DNA of 64,000 bases, from contig JACEVL010000415.1 in assembly GCA_020284085.1 (NCBI GenBank), positions 1,938,719 through 2,002,718 on the forward strand, given 5' to 3'. The notes below the pieces were generated by a model. That model saw only the letters and a program-made list of their open reading frames with translations. It had not been told where the DNA came from and made no database searches. This document shows positions 36,497 to 46,838 of the stretch, piece after piece. The DNA comes from Aporrectodea caliginosa (Eukaryota > Annelida > Clitellata > Crassiclitellata > Lumbricidae). The translations under genes and the position numbers were made by a program. How positions within the stretch are numbered: position 1 is the stretch's first letter; each line of letters opens with the position of its first letter.

Positions 36497-37799
36497 ATAT
36501 GCTGAACTGAACTGTTTGCTGCATGTGACAATCTCCTAACAGATACTGTGGGGTTAATTACATGCAGTCAGTTCTGAAAAGAACCTTAGTCTGTTCCCAG
36601 TTTTGATCATTTTAAGGGGTTGGCACTATGTAACGACAATACACAAGTCTTCATTATAACTTGCATCATTATAATATGAATTATAACAGCATGATCAAGA
36701 GCATGGATCGAAATTTAGTTGAGTTTAGAAGTCTTACTATTAGATAGCTATAACAGTACATGTGCTTCATATGGCAGGAAAATTTGAATTTTTAAGAGGG
36801 TGCTTTGTATTGAGAATAGTCTATGTTAAAATCACATCATGTTGTGCTAGATGGAGATTTGTAAGGAGGGTCCTGTGTATATATAGGTCTAGTGTTTTTA
36901 AGTCTGATGTAGCTGTGTCTGATTGATTGCTGAATCTGTTTCATGCTTAAATTCTAAACATACAAGGCAGTTACTGCTGAGAGAAAAGTCTGCATAGTTC
37001 GTTAATAGCGCAACCGTATTTGCTTAGTTTAATTCAGGTTACAATGCAGACCAAACTGCAGGGAATCAGTTTTGCCTGTGGTCACATACACCACAATCTG
37101 ATGGTGCTTTTTAAGTGGGTCCATATACTGTAACTCTCCAACTACATTTCATAATTGTTTTAGTGGTACTGGTCCTTTTGTGTCTGACACTTGGTACTTT
37201 GTCTCTCAGTTACAAAATTGAGGCGGTTAGGCTGGACTTTAAATTTTACTTTCTAACTGAGCTGCAGATTTCTGTAGTGTTGATGTATGTATAGTTGTTC
37301 TGTTGACAGAGATTATTTTATTACAGAGTCTGGCTGTCAGTAAAGTGCCGTTGTTAGTTATTTACATGTAACCAAAATTACCAGAATGTTGGGTATATGG
37401 TAAATGGTACATTTAGCCTCTCCAAGCCAGTTGTTGTTCGTATCTTAAAGGAGCTTTTAGACCTACACCTTGGCAGACGCTAATACTGTATGCTGTATTA
37501 CTACTGACAGTAGTAGTAATACACAATAGTGGTGAAAGGGGATAGCGTGTAGTAATGGGGTAGTGATGGTTGTAATGGAAGTCATTTGATATTTGTGCAA
37601 TTCCGGTCTTCAGATTTTGACTAAAAACTCATCTTTCCCTGGTTTCGTTTCCTTCTTGGCTTTTGACTAGACTGGCTCTGTAATTTGTCTTGCACAACGA
37701 TTTTGCTTAAAGTCATGAACTTATGTGTTGAGCATTATAACAGTGACACTATAGAATTTCTTTAATTATTATTGCAGTATTATTACCATCCTAATATTG
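36497..37799. other. Intergenic DNA after TOPBP1
   Basis: AT-rich, with no supported gene, RNA or clear repeat. No reading frame of note is present on either strand. Confidence 0.5.
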
Positions 37800-37807
37800 A
37801 CTTCAAT

Positions 37808-38241
37808 CAGTGCTTCCACTCTCCATTTACAGAAATCCCAAGCTCTTCCTACAAAATTCCCAAGATTGGCCAAAAGTGTACCAAAAATTCCAAGTTGCTG
37901 AAAAGGAAAAAGTTTTGATGAAAAATTAAATGCGTTTTAACAATCACAATTATTCGCAAAAATGCTGAGCTAAGAACTGGCAAAGAAAAACCGGAGCATA
38001 ACATTGAATTAACCAATTACAATGTTTACAAGTTACAATGATCATAGTCTTTTGGACAGACCCACTGAGCAAGTTTTTTAATCTAATCTGATTCGCTGCC
38101 ACTGTTGGAAAGTACGGTAAAAAACTAGTCTGTAGACCTTAGAAAAATCCCAAGATTGCTATGCAAAATCAGACATCCAGATCTGAAGTCGACCCCAAAA
38201 TCCGAAGATCTTGGGGGAAAATCCCAGGAGTGGAGGCCCTG
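37808..38241. mobile_element. hAT-like element, 8-bp TSD ACTTCAAT
   Basis: The ends CAGTGCTTCCACTC and GAGTGGAGGCCCTG are inverted, with ACTTCAAT on both sides (37,800-37,807 and 38,242-38,249). The 434-bp interior repeats AAATCCCAAGATT and has no transposase. Confidence 0.8.
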
Positions 38242-38691
38242 ACTTCAATTCTACTGCGTCGGCTTTCCATGATGGCCACCGTTGCCGGTTCTTGGAACAG
38301 TGGAACAGTGAATCGTCATTTATTCAATTATGACACCGAGTTGTCTGCTTTTCAAATTCCAACTGTTGCGGCCTGAAGCGATCAACTTTCTTGTGAGAAA
38401 GGCATTCTATTCAGCTCCAAAGACGCTCCAGACCATGTGAGAACACAGAGTCCTGTGAAAAGAAGTGAATGAAAAGACGAATCTCCGCTCAACCAAAGCA
38501 TGTTCTTAGCAATTTCGACAATCGTTGCCCGAGGTTTCTCGGATTTTCTGAAAATGTGCTTTCTTCTCAACGACTGACTACAGATAATCACGTTATTCCC
38601 GTGACAACACTGCTCTTCGGCGCGTTGTCAGCCGTATAATTATATCCTAATCACGTATAAGCTTAACTGAAATAGATTGTTCACAACCCGG

Positions 38692-38790
38692 GGGGATCTC
38701 AAGAATTATTAACCAGAGAAATACCCAGACATAGGCCTATACAATCTCAAGAATTATTTACCAGAGAAATGCCCAGACATAGCCTAATTA
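38692..38790. repeat. Tandem duplication of a ~50-bp unit
   Basis: Two adjacent copies of ATCTCAAGAATTATT(A/T)ACC followed by AGAGAAAT(A/G)CCCAGACATA. No coding potential. The rest of 38,250-39,380 is intergenic with one L2-like tail at 39,055-39,150. Confidence 0.7.
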
Positions 38791-39389
38791 TATTGTGGAA
38801 TTGTTTCGCCGCCCTTAATATTTAAGGGTCAAAGTTTTAACTTCAATATCATAATTACCATAGCCTATTTATTTATTGCATTCTCGCTCGCAGTTTTAAA
38901 TTAAATTTGTTGTTTAATTTTTAAGTGTTGCCGCCCCTAGGCCTTAGACTCGTTTGTTGCTAGGCCTATAAGCTTATAGTAAATCCACCAATGGATAGCT
39001 CGATCCGCTCTTTACTTGTGAGCCATCGGGCAAGGTTCTACAAGTCCCTCAAGTCTATTCTTTAGCCGTGGCCGGGTCGGGAGCGCTCACGAGTAGGTTC
39101 TTGAAGTTGCGCTGTATAAATTCTCTGAATGAATGAATGAATGAATGACGCTTATGGCAACCTGTAGGAGGAGGCAACGTCGAGAGGAGTGCACCATTTC
39201 GTCGAGAGGAGTGCATCACCTACAATCCCACACGCACCTGCCCGAGGGCATGCAGAGCACCTAAGAATAAGTGTAACGGCATTACCATAACCCCATCGTA
39301 AATTGAATAAAGCGTCTCACAATAATGCGAAGGATGTGCTTCCATTTAAATAAAAAATGTAGTTGCTTGTAAATGTCCTTTGGCTAGTG

Positions 39390-39397
39390 TGACGTCA
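39390..39397 (+). promoter_or_regulatory. CRE (TGACGTCA) upstream of the kinin-like gene
   Basis: A perfect palindromic cAMP-response element lies about 77 bases before the TATA box and about 110 bases before the likely start site. CREs at this position are typical of neuropeptide genes regulated by CREB/ATF. Function is inferred. Confidence 0.65.
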
Positions 39398-39466
39398 TCG
39401 GCGCCTATGAATAGTCCCACATAGCTTACGGTTTGCGGCGCGTGACGCTGTCTGCTAGCCGTGTTG

Positions 39467-39474
39467 TATATAAG
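39467..39474 (+). promoter_or_regulatory. TATA box (TATATAAG) of the kinin-like gene
   Basis: TATATAAG is followed about 34 bases downstream by a TCATTT initiator-like site near 39,501 in GC-richer sequence. This gives a well-formed core promoter for the exon that ends at 39,646. Confidence 0.7.
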
Positions 39475-39500
39475 GGCGGGCGTTGTGTAGAAAGTGCGTC

Positions 39501-39646
39501 ATTTGCGCGTTTCACGAAAGCCGCAGACTTGATTCCTCTTCAGAATTTCAGTTTTCGTATCTGACAGTAATTTAAAAACCGCAAGCTGCGATGTTCAAGC
39601 CGGTTTAGTTTCCACTACGGACTAGAGGAAAGGAGTAGCCTAACAG
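39501..39646 (+). other. Non-coding exon 1 of the kinin-like gene
   Basis: Runs from the inferred start site to CTAACAG|GTAAAC. It contains a six-codon upstream frame (ATG at 39,591, stop at 39,606-39,608). The intron to 40,396 carries (CAGA)n and (TG)n microsatellites. The exon is predicted from promoter and splice signals, not from coding content. Confidence 0.55.
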
Positions 39647-40070
39647 GTAAACCTTATCATCTGGCGATATAATTAGTGCGTATAACAATTCTAGTTTTTC
39701 GTTTTGTTTCTGCTTTCTCGCCAAATCTGCAGCTTTCACGCAACTTCATCTACGCTAAACTGCAACTTCTGTAGTATAGGCCTACAGGCTAATGGTAATG
39801 TGTAAAAAAACCAAAATTATGACAGTCAATGAATTAAAAGCACTCGCTGACTGAACGAAGTTCTTACCTGAGGTTAAGACATAACCTATAGGCCTAGGCT
39901 AGTCACAAACAACACTCGAAGGCTGTGTTCGTAACAGTAAGTGCACATTTCTGTAGCGTCTATTTATGAAAACGCATGTTGGCCTATGCTCTCCGAACTG
40001 ACAACATATAGGCCTAAGACCATGATTATCAACCATTCGAAAAATAGAGGACGACAGGAAGGAACGAAGA

Positions 40071-40147
40071 CAGACAGACAGACAGACAGATGACAGACAG
40101 ACAGCAGACAGAAGACAACAGACAGACAGAAGACAGACAGACAGAGA

Positions 40148-40209
<62 letters not shown>

Positions 40210-40330
40210 GAAGAAGAAGAAAGGAGAAGTAGTAGACCAGTGTGTGTGTGTGTTTGTGCGCGCGCGCGCGTGTATGTGTAGGTGTGTAGGTGTACGTGTG
40301 TATGCGTGTGTGAGCATGTGTGTATGCAAG
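40071..40330. repeat. (CAGA)n and (TG)n microsatellites
   Basis: A CAGA-type tract at about 40,071-40,210 and a TG/GC-alternating tract at about 40,240-40,330. Both lie in the intron of the kinin-like gene. Translated frames over them are artefacts. Confidence 0.9.
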
Positions 40331-40489
40331 TATTTACTAGCGCTGTACTCAATATTTCTGATTAAAATTTATCATATTGTTTTCTGTTGCTGGCAGTTCA
40401 ACATCTCCAGAAGTTCCGCTGTCATCCAGTAAACGTCTGCCCTCAACCGGAACTCAGATTTTATTCGCCGTCGCCATACTGCCAACAAA

Positions 40490-41074
40490 ATGGCGGTGGT
40501 CGTCGCGAAGAAATACCAGTTCCTCGTAATCGTACTGTTAGCTCACGTGACCGGATCACGTGGTCTCGTGTACGGATCTCACAACACCTACCGACACTTC
40601 GGACTTCCTCCGCAAATCGTTTCCGAGCTCGTAGAACGACAACAACAGCAACAACAACAAGAAGAGGGAAACGGAGACTGTCTTCTTAACCGATGCGATG
40701 ACGTCGACGCTGACGTAGCGATGACGTCAACGACGGCGGATGAAGACAGAGATATGGTTGCACAGCGTCCTCCGCTCGACTACGACCAACAGACCCCGAA
40801 GAAGCGCTTCATCTTTCTCAGACCCAGCTGGATGGTCGAGAAACATTCGGGTAGCCCTGCCGCAGAAATCGCCAAGAACAGATTCACCCCGTGGGGTGGA
40901 AAACGCGACGGGTTCGTAACCGGGGAGGGTAAGGTCAAAGCAGCGCGGGAATTCCATCCGTGGGGTGGAAAGAGGACTCAACAGGAGCGCTACGAAAAGA
41001 GGAATTTCCACCCGTGGGGTGGGAAGAGAAGTTCAGACGATGAAAAGGCTTCAATGTTGTCGGAAAACGTTTAG
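40490..41074 (+). CDS. Leucokinin (kinin)-like neuropeptide precursor
   Basis: A 194-residue secreted precursor. Hydrophobic residues 9-20 (YQFLVIVLLAHV) form a signal peptide, probably cleaved near residue 25. A Gln run (51-57), a C-x4-C pair (64, 69) and an acidic spacer follow. Three cassettes end the protein: RFTPWGGKR (131-139), REFHPWGGKR (153-162) and KRNFHPWGGKR (170-180). Cleavage at KR, trimming, and use of the last Gly as amide donor would give peptides ending FxPWG-amide. This is the C-terminal signature of leucokinins (FxxWG-amide, with Pro allowed at the third place), which act through a G-protein-coupled receptor on muscle and fluid secretion in protostomes. The whole frame lies in one exon (acceptor at 40,396). 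The start context is ACAAAATGG. TRH-like and APGWamide families fit less well. The family assignment rests on the motif alone. Confidence 0.82.
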   Translation: MAVVVAKKYQFLVIVLLAHVTGSRGLVYGSHNTYRHFGLPPQIVSELVERQQQQQQQEEGNGDCLLNRCDDVDADVAMTSTTADEDRDMVAQRPPLDYDQQTPKKRFIFLRPSWMVEKHSGSPAAEIAKNRFTPWGGKRDGFVTGEGKVKAAREFHPWGGKRTQQERYEKRNFHPWGGKRSSDDEKASMLSENV

Positions 41075-41172
41075 AAAGTAGAGACAGTGCAAAAACTTTC
41101 ACCCTATCCAGTGATTTTACGATGGCGTCTCCGGTGTATAATGAATGAATAATTTTATAATCAAGAAATAAT

Positions 41173-41178
41173 AATAAA
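41173..41178 (+). terminator. Poly(A) signal AATAAA of the kinin-like gene
   Basis: AATAAA lies about 100 bases after the stop codon, in A-rich sequence. No competing signal lies closer. Confidence 0.65.
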
Positions 41179-41300
41179 ACAAAGATAACAGACCACGTGT
41201 ATTACTTGTTCATTTTCACTTATTGCTTATTAATGTTGCTTAGTAAAGTTATAGTTTTGAGTCGCTCACAGCAGACGTTGAAGGAAACACAGGTGATTCC

Positions 41301-41568
41301 TATCATGTGTGACCGATTGGTTAAAGCGCTTGGCCTCTAACGCGGAGTGCACGGGTTCGAGCCTCGTCCTAGGCAATTACTGTGTAGGGACCTTCCCTCA
41401 GCAGGCCCCTCATACACAATTGCTCTGCGCCATCGATGTTCTGTCTCATGATCGTGTGCACATCTGAGAGTTCGAAGTAGTGCAGCGCTCGTGAATAAGC
41501 TGGTGCCCTGCGCTTGGCTTTCGAGTGGCGCTTTAGAAGTTTGGAGATTACGATTACGATTACGATTA
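41301..41568 (+). mobile_element. tRNA-derived SINE (family B), full-length-like
   Basis: A tRNA-like head with TTGGTTAAAGCGCTTGG and the B-box GGGTTCGAGCCTC, a body with ACTGTGTAGGGACCTTCC, then GCAGCGCTCGTGAATAA and an (ATTACG)n tail. It lies 3' of the kinin-like gene. A partial 3' copy is at 55,905-56,035. Confidence 0.8.
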
Positions 41569-41910
41569 GTGCAATTCCAAATACAAGTTGTATTGTATAA
41601 ATAGTGATGTAGTTGTTGTTGTTGTGGTAGCAGTAGGATAAGTAGTAGTGTTGGCGGCGGAGGCGGCGGTGGTAGCGGTAGTTGTAGTCACTTTATTGAT
41701 CTCCAAAAGCTTACCAAATAGGCCCTATGACAATATTTATTAATAATAATTGTTATTAGTGAGTAACTTCTATAGCGCCAGTTTATAATGCACGAGCCAT
41801 CGACCGTGGCTATGTATACAGCCAGTAGCCAGAAGGTTAGCCTAATCAGACAGAGGGAGACAGTCATATATGCCTAAACAGAGGATAAGCCCGTTATACC
41901 TAACGTTAGG

Positions 41911-42046
41911 CAGTGGCGTAAATCATGGGGGACAGAGGGGGACAGTTCCCCCAAGTTTTGACTTAAGCCCTTCTATCCACCCCAAAAATCCGGCCCTCGT
42001 AGAATATGTCACCCCCCCCAAAGTTATATATAGATTTTCGCCTCTG
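41911..42046. mobile_element. Short hAT-like element, 8-bp TSD ACGTTAGG
   Basis: It begins CAGTGGCG and ends CGCCTCTG, with ACGTTAGG at 41,903-41,910 and 42,047-42,054. It is 136 bp with C/G runs and no coding content. Confidence 0.75.
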
Positions 42047-42059
42047 ACGTTAGGCCTAC

Positions 42060-43050
42060 ACAACGTTATACATAACGCGATACCTGCCTGAAAACAACCC
42101 AATTTTCGATGAACTATGCCAGAGTGCTGACATCTGCCTCTTCGGGGGCTTTTCTTTCTGATCCAGGCCACGTTCTACATGACCTACTGCCCCCAATTAA
42201 AGCTGTAGTAGGCCTATGCGTGCTACGTCCACGTAAACATGACAGAATTCTACCTGTTGCAGACAGTCTGGCACGCAAAACATTTATTAGGATGATGTAC
42301 TCCTGATTATATTCTTCATAATGTTACACCAAAATGCGGTTAGCAAATGGTTCAATAAAGGACATTCGTTCTCTTTAATTGAAGGTGGCAGTTTGCAGAA
42401 TCTGATGTTGCAAAATTATGCCTACACCACCTGAAATGAATGGAAATTATTTAGATACGTTTAGAGATCGGCTGTGCTGAGCGGTCAGTTCAGTCAAAAA
42501 CCGAATAATCCCGAAGACAACCGAGTAATCCCGAAGAAAACCGAATAATCCCGAAGAAAGAATATTTCAAGGACCACTTACGAAAGTCAGCATTATCCTG
42601 TTGGACCATAATTATATGGCTAATATATAACGTTTTCATAATGATATATATATAGACAGCGTATGTCCAAAGCTAGTATATTTACAACATTTTGTGCATT
42701 GCATACGTCAGGCTTTTCTCTCCGTAACGGATAGATAAGCTGACATTGAAGTCCGGAGTTAAAGAGGAGTGCCACAGCCCGTAGACGTGAATCATGATGT
42801 TAATCGTCGGCTGACAGTAGAAACATCCGCTCTTTGACATTCCGGATCAAGTGGACAATCAAGTGGACTTCGTGGTCAGCAGGTCATTAGACTACCGAAC
42901 CCACTGTGGTCAGTTTGCAACGGATTCGGGGCTTAAAGGGTTAATGATAGGCTGGGTCGTTAAAACAAAGAGACCGCTTGTCTGTTCTCGAAACATAAGA
43001 TGTCGTCTGTACATGTTTCCTCTGTAAAGTACTATCTATCAATATTTATC
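42060..43050. other. Non-coding DNA with short AATCCCGAAGA repeats
   Basis: No gene is supported. Three short tandem copies of AACCGA(A/G)TAATCCCGAAGA lie at about 42,498-42,557. A GGGTTAA resembling the arm of the TTAA foldback family is near 42,938. Confidence 0.4.
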
Positions 43051-43054
43051 TATT

Positions 43055-43276
43055 CAAGAGAGAGACAGACAGACAGACGGACAGACAGACAGAGAGAGAC
43101 TGAGAGAGACAGAGAGAGACATAGAGAGACATAGAGAGACATAGAGAGACAGAGGCAGAGAGAAACAGAGACAGACAGAGAGGCAGGCAGGCAGGCAGGC
43201 AGACAGACAGACAGAGACAGACAGAGACAGAGACAGGCAGCAAGCAGGCAAGCAGGCAGGCAGGCAGGCAGGCAGA
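43055..43276. repeat. GACA/GAGA/GGCA microsatellite
   Basis: Purine-rich compound tetranucleotide tract. Overlapping minus-strand cysteine/leucine frames are artefacts. A TCCC/CTTC tract (43,480-43,615) and a CTGT tract (43,796-43,935) lie further along. Confidence 0.9.
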
Positions 43277-43894
43277 CGATGACAATGTTTAACATTAGGC
43301 CTCAATATTTCAATAACAATAGGCTTAGCCGTACTAATTGTTACTAGACCTGTAATACCACAGATGAAGAGAAAGACCTACGTCTAGAATAAAAAATACC
43401 ACTCCCACAGTCGAACAAGCAGTAGCGGTTCTACAGCAGGGCAAACCAGGGCAAACCAGAGCAAATGCCCTGGTTAAAAAGTCTCACTCCTGCCTTCCTC
43501 CCTTCCCTCCCTCCGTCTCTCCCTCAAGCTTTTCCTCCATGCCTCCTTCCTTCCTCCCTAATTCCCTCCATTCCTTCCTCCCCTCTCTCCTTCCCTCCTG
43601 CCTCCCTCCTTCGCAGCATTTTGTCTATCGACCGACTTTTAATGAATTAAACGCATCAGTGCGAACGAAAACACCTTCCCATTATCACAGTAGGATGTGT
43701 GAGTGTGACGACTAGCCACACAGGCGCTATATAAGTTATCCATTTCTACTACGCAAAAGACGCACGATGATCGTCTTCAGTCCATAGGCCTAGCTCTGTT
43801 TGTCTGTCTCTCTCCTTCTTTCTGTCTCTCTGTCTGTCTCTCTGTGACTCTCTCTGTCTGTCTGTCTCTGTCTCTCTCCTTCTTTCTGTCTCTG

Positions 43895-43926
<32 letters not shown>

Positions 43927-44256
43927 ACTCTCGATTTATCCAATTTATCAGCTTCATACCTGTCTTAGATATATAGGCCAGAGCCGCCAGACCCAATATA
44001 ACAGTCACTGTGTATACAGGCCAATGTAGCCTACGTACTATTTAACTATTTATGTATGTATGCATTTATTTATGTATGTATGTATGTATGTATACTTGCA
44101 TGCATGTATATGCATGTATATTTGTATGCAACTATATATTCATGTATGTTTGTATCTGAACAGTTTAAGTTAAGAATCTCAGAAAAGACGCAGAGGCAAT
44201 GTTGTCTAGCACATCTTAGAAGCTGCGTCTGATGATGATGATGATGATGATGATGA

Positions 44257-44458
44257 GTTCTCTGCCCGAAGGTAGGTCCATTGGCTTTTATGCCACCCAG
44301 GGATCCGAGATGAGTGAAGTGGTTTCCCGTTGCCTTCCTCACAAACAATTGTGGGTGAGCAACTTGTCAGGGTCGCTTACTCAGTGGCTTGAGGTAGATT
44401 CGAACCTGCGACACTGAGGTTACAAGGCACAGAACATACCGCAACACCACCGCGTCCC
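44257..44458 (-). mobile_element. tRNA-derived SINE (family C), minus strand
   Basis: The minus strand starts GACGCGGTGGTGTTGCGG and has the B-box-like CGCAGGTTCGAATCTACC. The head matches 45,547-45,610 (GAGGCGCGGTGGTGTGC ... TTTTCGAATCCACC). It ends in a (CAT)n tract at 44,231-44,256. Confidence 0.7.
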
Positions 44459-45129
44459 GTCTGAAGATAAGCTAACGAAATACATTAAATTTAATTTTAT
44501 CCTGAGTCGAGCAACGTGCTGGGCAAAAGACGATCTACACACCAATCATGAACAGCATTGTGAAGCTGTCTTTTGAGAACAGAGATACAATCATAAATTA
44601 TTATTCACTGTGAATACGTTAGGTCCTATTCAAAACGACTGCTTTGCCAAAAAAAATTGAAATGGAACAGAAACGGATAGAAACGAATGTTCTATTATAA
44701 AGAGAGGAAATTGAACGCAGTGCAGACATACTTGACGTTTCAGCATTTCAATGAGTTTTCAGACAGACAGACAAACAAAACAGGAAGCGAAATATCTCAT
44801 TTTCATTCAACCGCAAAAGCGAAAGATGATCGGATAGCAGAGAGCGAATCGAGGTCCACTGGACCTCACAGCAGGTCGATGCTAGCTAGATATGGCTCCG
44901 TTAATTTCCTTTGCAATTATTGTCCTTCGGCGAACACTCGTAGGACCCTCCTATCGCCTATATCGGGACTCTCGATGCGAAGTTGATTCGTTGGTTGTAT
45001 CGGTTTAGGTAGGCTACTGTCCCTCGTATGCGCTCTGCTACTGTCCAAGCTATATATGAGCTTTGCCTATGTTGACCCCTCAGCTTGGAACTGTCTTCTC
45101 CAGTCCATGCCTGGTTTAGGTACTTTTAT

Positions 45130-45376
45130 ATCGACATCATCGGTGAAAAATTTGAGGTAAATTAGAGCCAAAAATGTATTCCATTTGGTATCAAATGCTC
45201 AAAATTGCGTCGGCTTCTGGGACTCCGCCCAGACCCCGATGGGGGAGCTTACGACGCTCCCCCATACCCCTAGTCGTTACCGCGTCCTTCGGCAATGCAC
45301 CTTCGCGCCTTCGGCGCTCGCAATCCCCACTCCAGACATTCAGTAAGTCCCCAACTTCTGGACCGTGGTTTCGCCC
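45130..45376 (-). mobile_element. hAT-like element fragment related to 12,017-12,835
   Basis: The reverse complement matches the inner unit of 12,017-12,835, with shared GGGGAGCGTCGTAAGCTCCC and CATTTTTGGCTCTAATTTACC. One end, CAGGGGCGAAACCACGG on the minus strand, is intact. I could not find the other end or a target duplication. Confidence 0.65.
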
Positions 45377-45546
45377 CTGGTAAGATAAGGACCTATAATA
45401 CACGGGACTGAAAGGTCCTCATGTAACGTCGTGTGATTTTTTGGACGATAATGGGGGTCAAGAAATTATCGCGTCTTGTTTAGGCCTACATAACAGTATT
45501 ATACATTCAGCTTATTAAATTTATGCAGGCACAATGGTACATCAAC

Positions 45547-45750
45547 CGAGGCGCGGTGGTGTGCAAATGTTCGGTGCCTTGCAGCCGAAGGGTTTTCGAA
45601 TCCACCTCAAGCCGCCGATAGAAAAGCCCTTCACTCGCAATTGCTCATGCGCTTCGGCGTGAAACTCCGATTCAGTGTCCGCGCTGTAGTCGGGAGCGTC
45701 TCTGAGTAGAAATCTTGAAGGGGCGCTATAACAAGTGCACATACATACAT
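45547..45750 (+). mobile_element. SINE (family C) with L2 LINE tail, TSD ACATCAAC
   Basis: A tRNA-like head (GAGGCGCGGTGGTG; TTTTCGAATCCACC) is joined to a 3' end GAGCGTCTCTGAGTAG ... GAAGGGGCGCTATA, the same terminus as the L2-like LINEs here. ACATCAAC flanks both sides (45,539-45,546 and 45,751-45,758). The empty site is preserved in the duplicate at about 46,680. Confidence 0.85.
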
Positions 45751-45777
45751 ACATCAACAGATAATTATGTTTGCGAA

Positions 45778-46102
45778 GTCATAATTTTGTCATAATTTTG
45801 TCATAATCTTGTCATAAAATGTGTCTCTGTTTACTTTGGTTCTGATTTATGTGCTCTATATCATGATGATAATGTTTCATGTATGAAATGTCCAATGTAT
45901 AATACTAAAACTATTCGGACTCAGCTGCCTGTTAGTATAATTTAATCTGGATCTGTGTGACACTAAACGTTGACTGAAATGAACCAGGTACTAGGGGCCA
46001 GGGTGATATAAGCTTTTAGCTTTTTCCTGGCTTCCTGTTGCACAGTGACTGAACTGTTTCTCTCATGATGTATATTGTTATCTGTTCTGTTGTCTGATGC
46101 AA

Positions 46103-46134
<32 letters not shown>

Positions 46135-46140
46135 AAATAA
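45778..46140 (+). mobile_element. LINE/SINE 3' fragment with (AAAT)n tail
   Basis: This 360-bp segment is absent from the paired block at 46,700, so it is an insertion. It ends TGATGCAATAAATAAATAAA, typical of a non-LTR 3' end. No coding region is left. Confidence 0.6.
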
Positions 46141-46838
46141 GTAAAAATATTGGCTTTGGAGATTTAAGACATCATATTTAATATCAGGCGTAAAAAATTG
46201 AAGTTGAGAGAGATAATACGTTTATTTAACGACGCCGTCATAACGACGATGATTGGCGTGAGAAAAAAATTGAAGTTGTGCGACATCTGTGGTTAAGTAC
46301 GTTTTTGTAGGCGAGATAACTAACTGCACGCATCAACCTCACGGTGTTTTGTTTCAGTCCAAAAGCGACATCTGGGGAATGGCAGTCTTAAAATCATAAT
46401 GGCTTCGTTATTGAAAGGCGTTCAACGAAGACTCCGATGGTTTGGAGTTAGAGGGGCTCTATGGATCAGAGACATGGACCAGGAAAGGCATCTGTGGAGT
46501 CATAATTTAATTATTGTTGTAAGACACTGCAAGACAAGGACCTGTAATACACTGGACTGAAAGGTCCTCATGTAACGTCGTGTGATTTATTTTTTAGACG
46601 ATAATCGGGGTCAGGAAACTATCGCGTCTTGTTTACATAACATAATTATTATGCATTCAGCTAATGAGATTGATGCAGGCACATCAACAGATAATTATGT
46701 TTGCGAAGTAAAAAATTGGCCGTGGAGATTTAAAACATCATATTTAATATCAGGCGTAAAAAATGCACGAAAGTTGTGCGACATCTGTGGGAAAATTGCG
46801 TTTTTGTAGGCGAGATAACTGCACGCATCAACCTCAAG

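Noticed and set aside
40490..41074. TRH-like or APGWamide precursor
   Set aside because: TRH-type peptides end PG-amide and APGWamide ends in W-amide. The repeats here have Phe four residues before the terminal Gly and end WG-amide, as in kinins.
41301..41380. Functional tRNA gene
   Set aside because: The A- and B-box motifs belong to a SINE head. The cloverleaf is imperfect and a conserved SINE body and tail follow.
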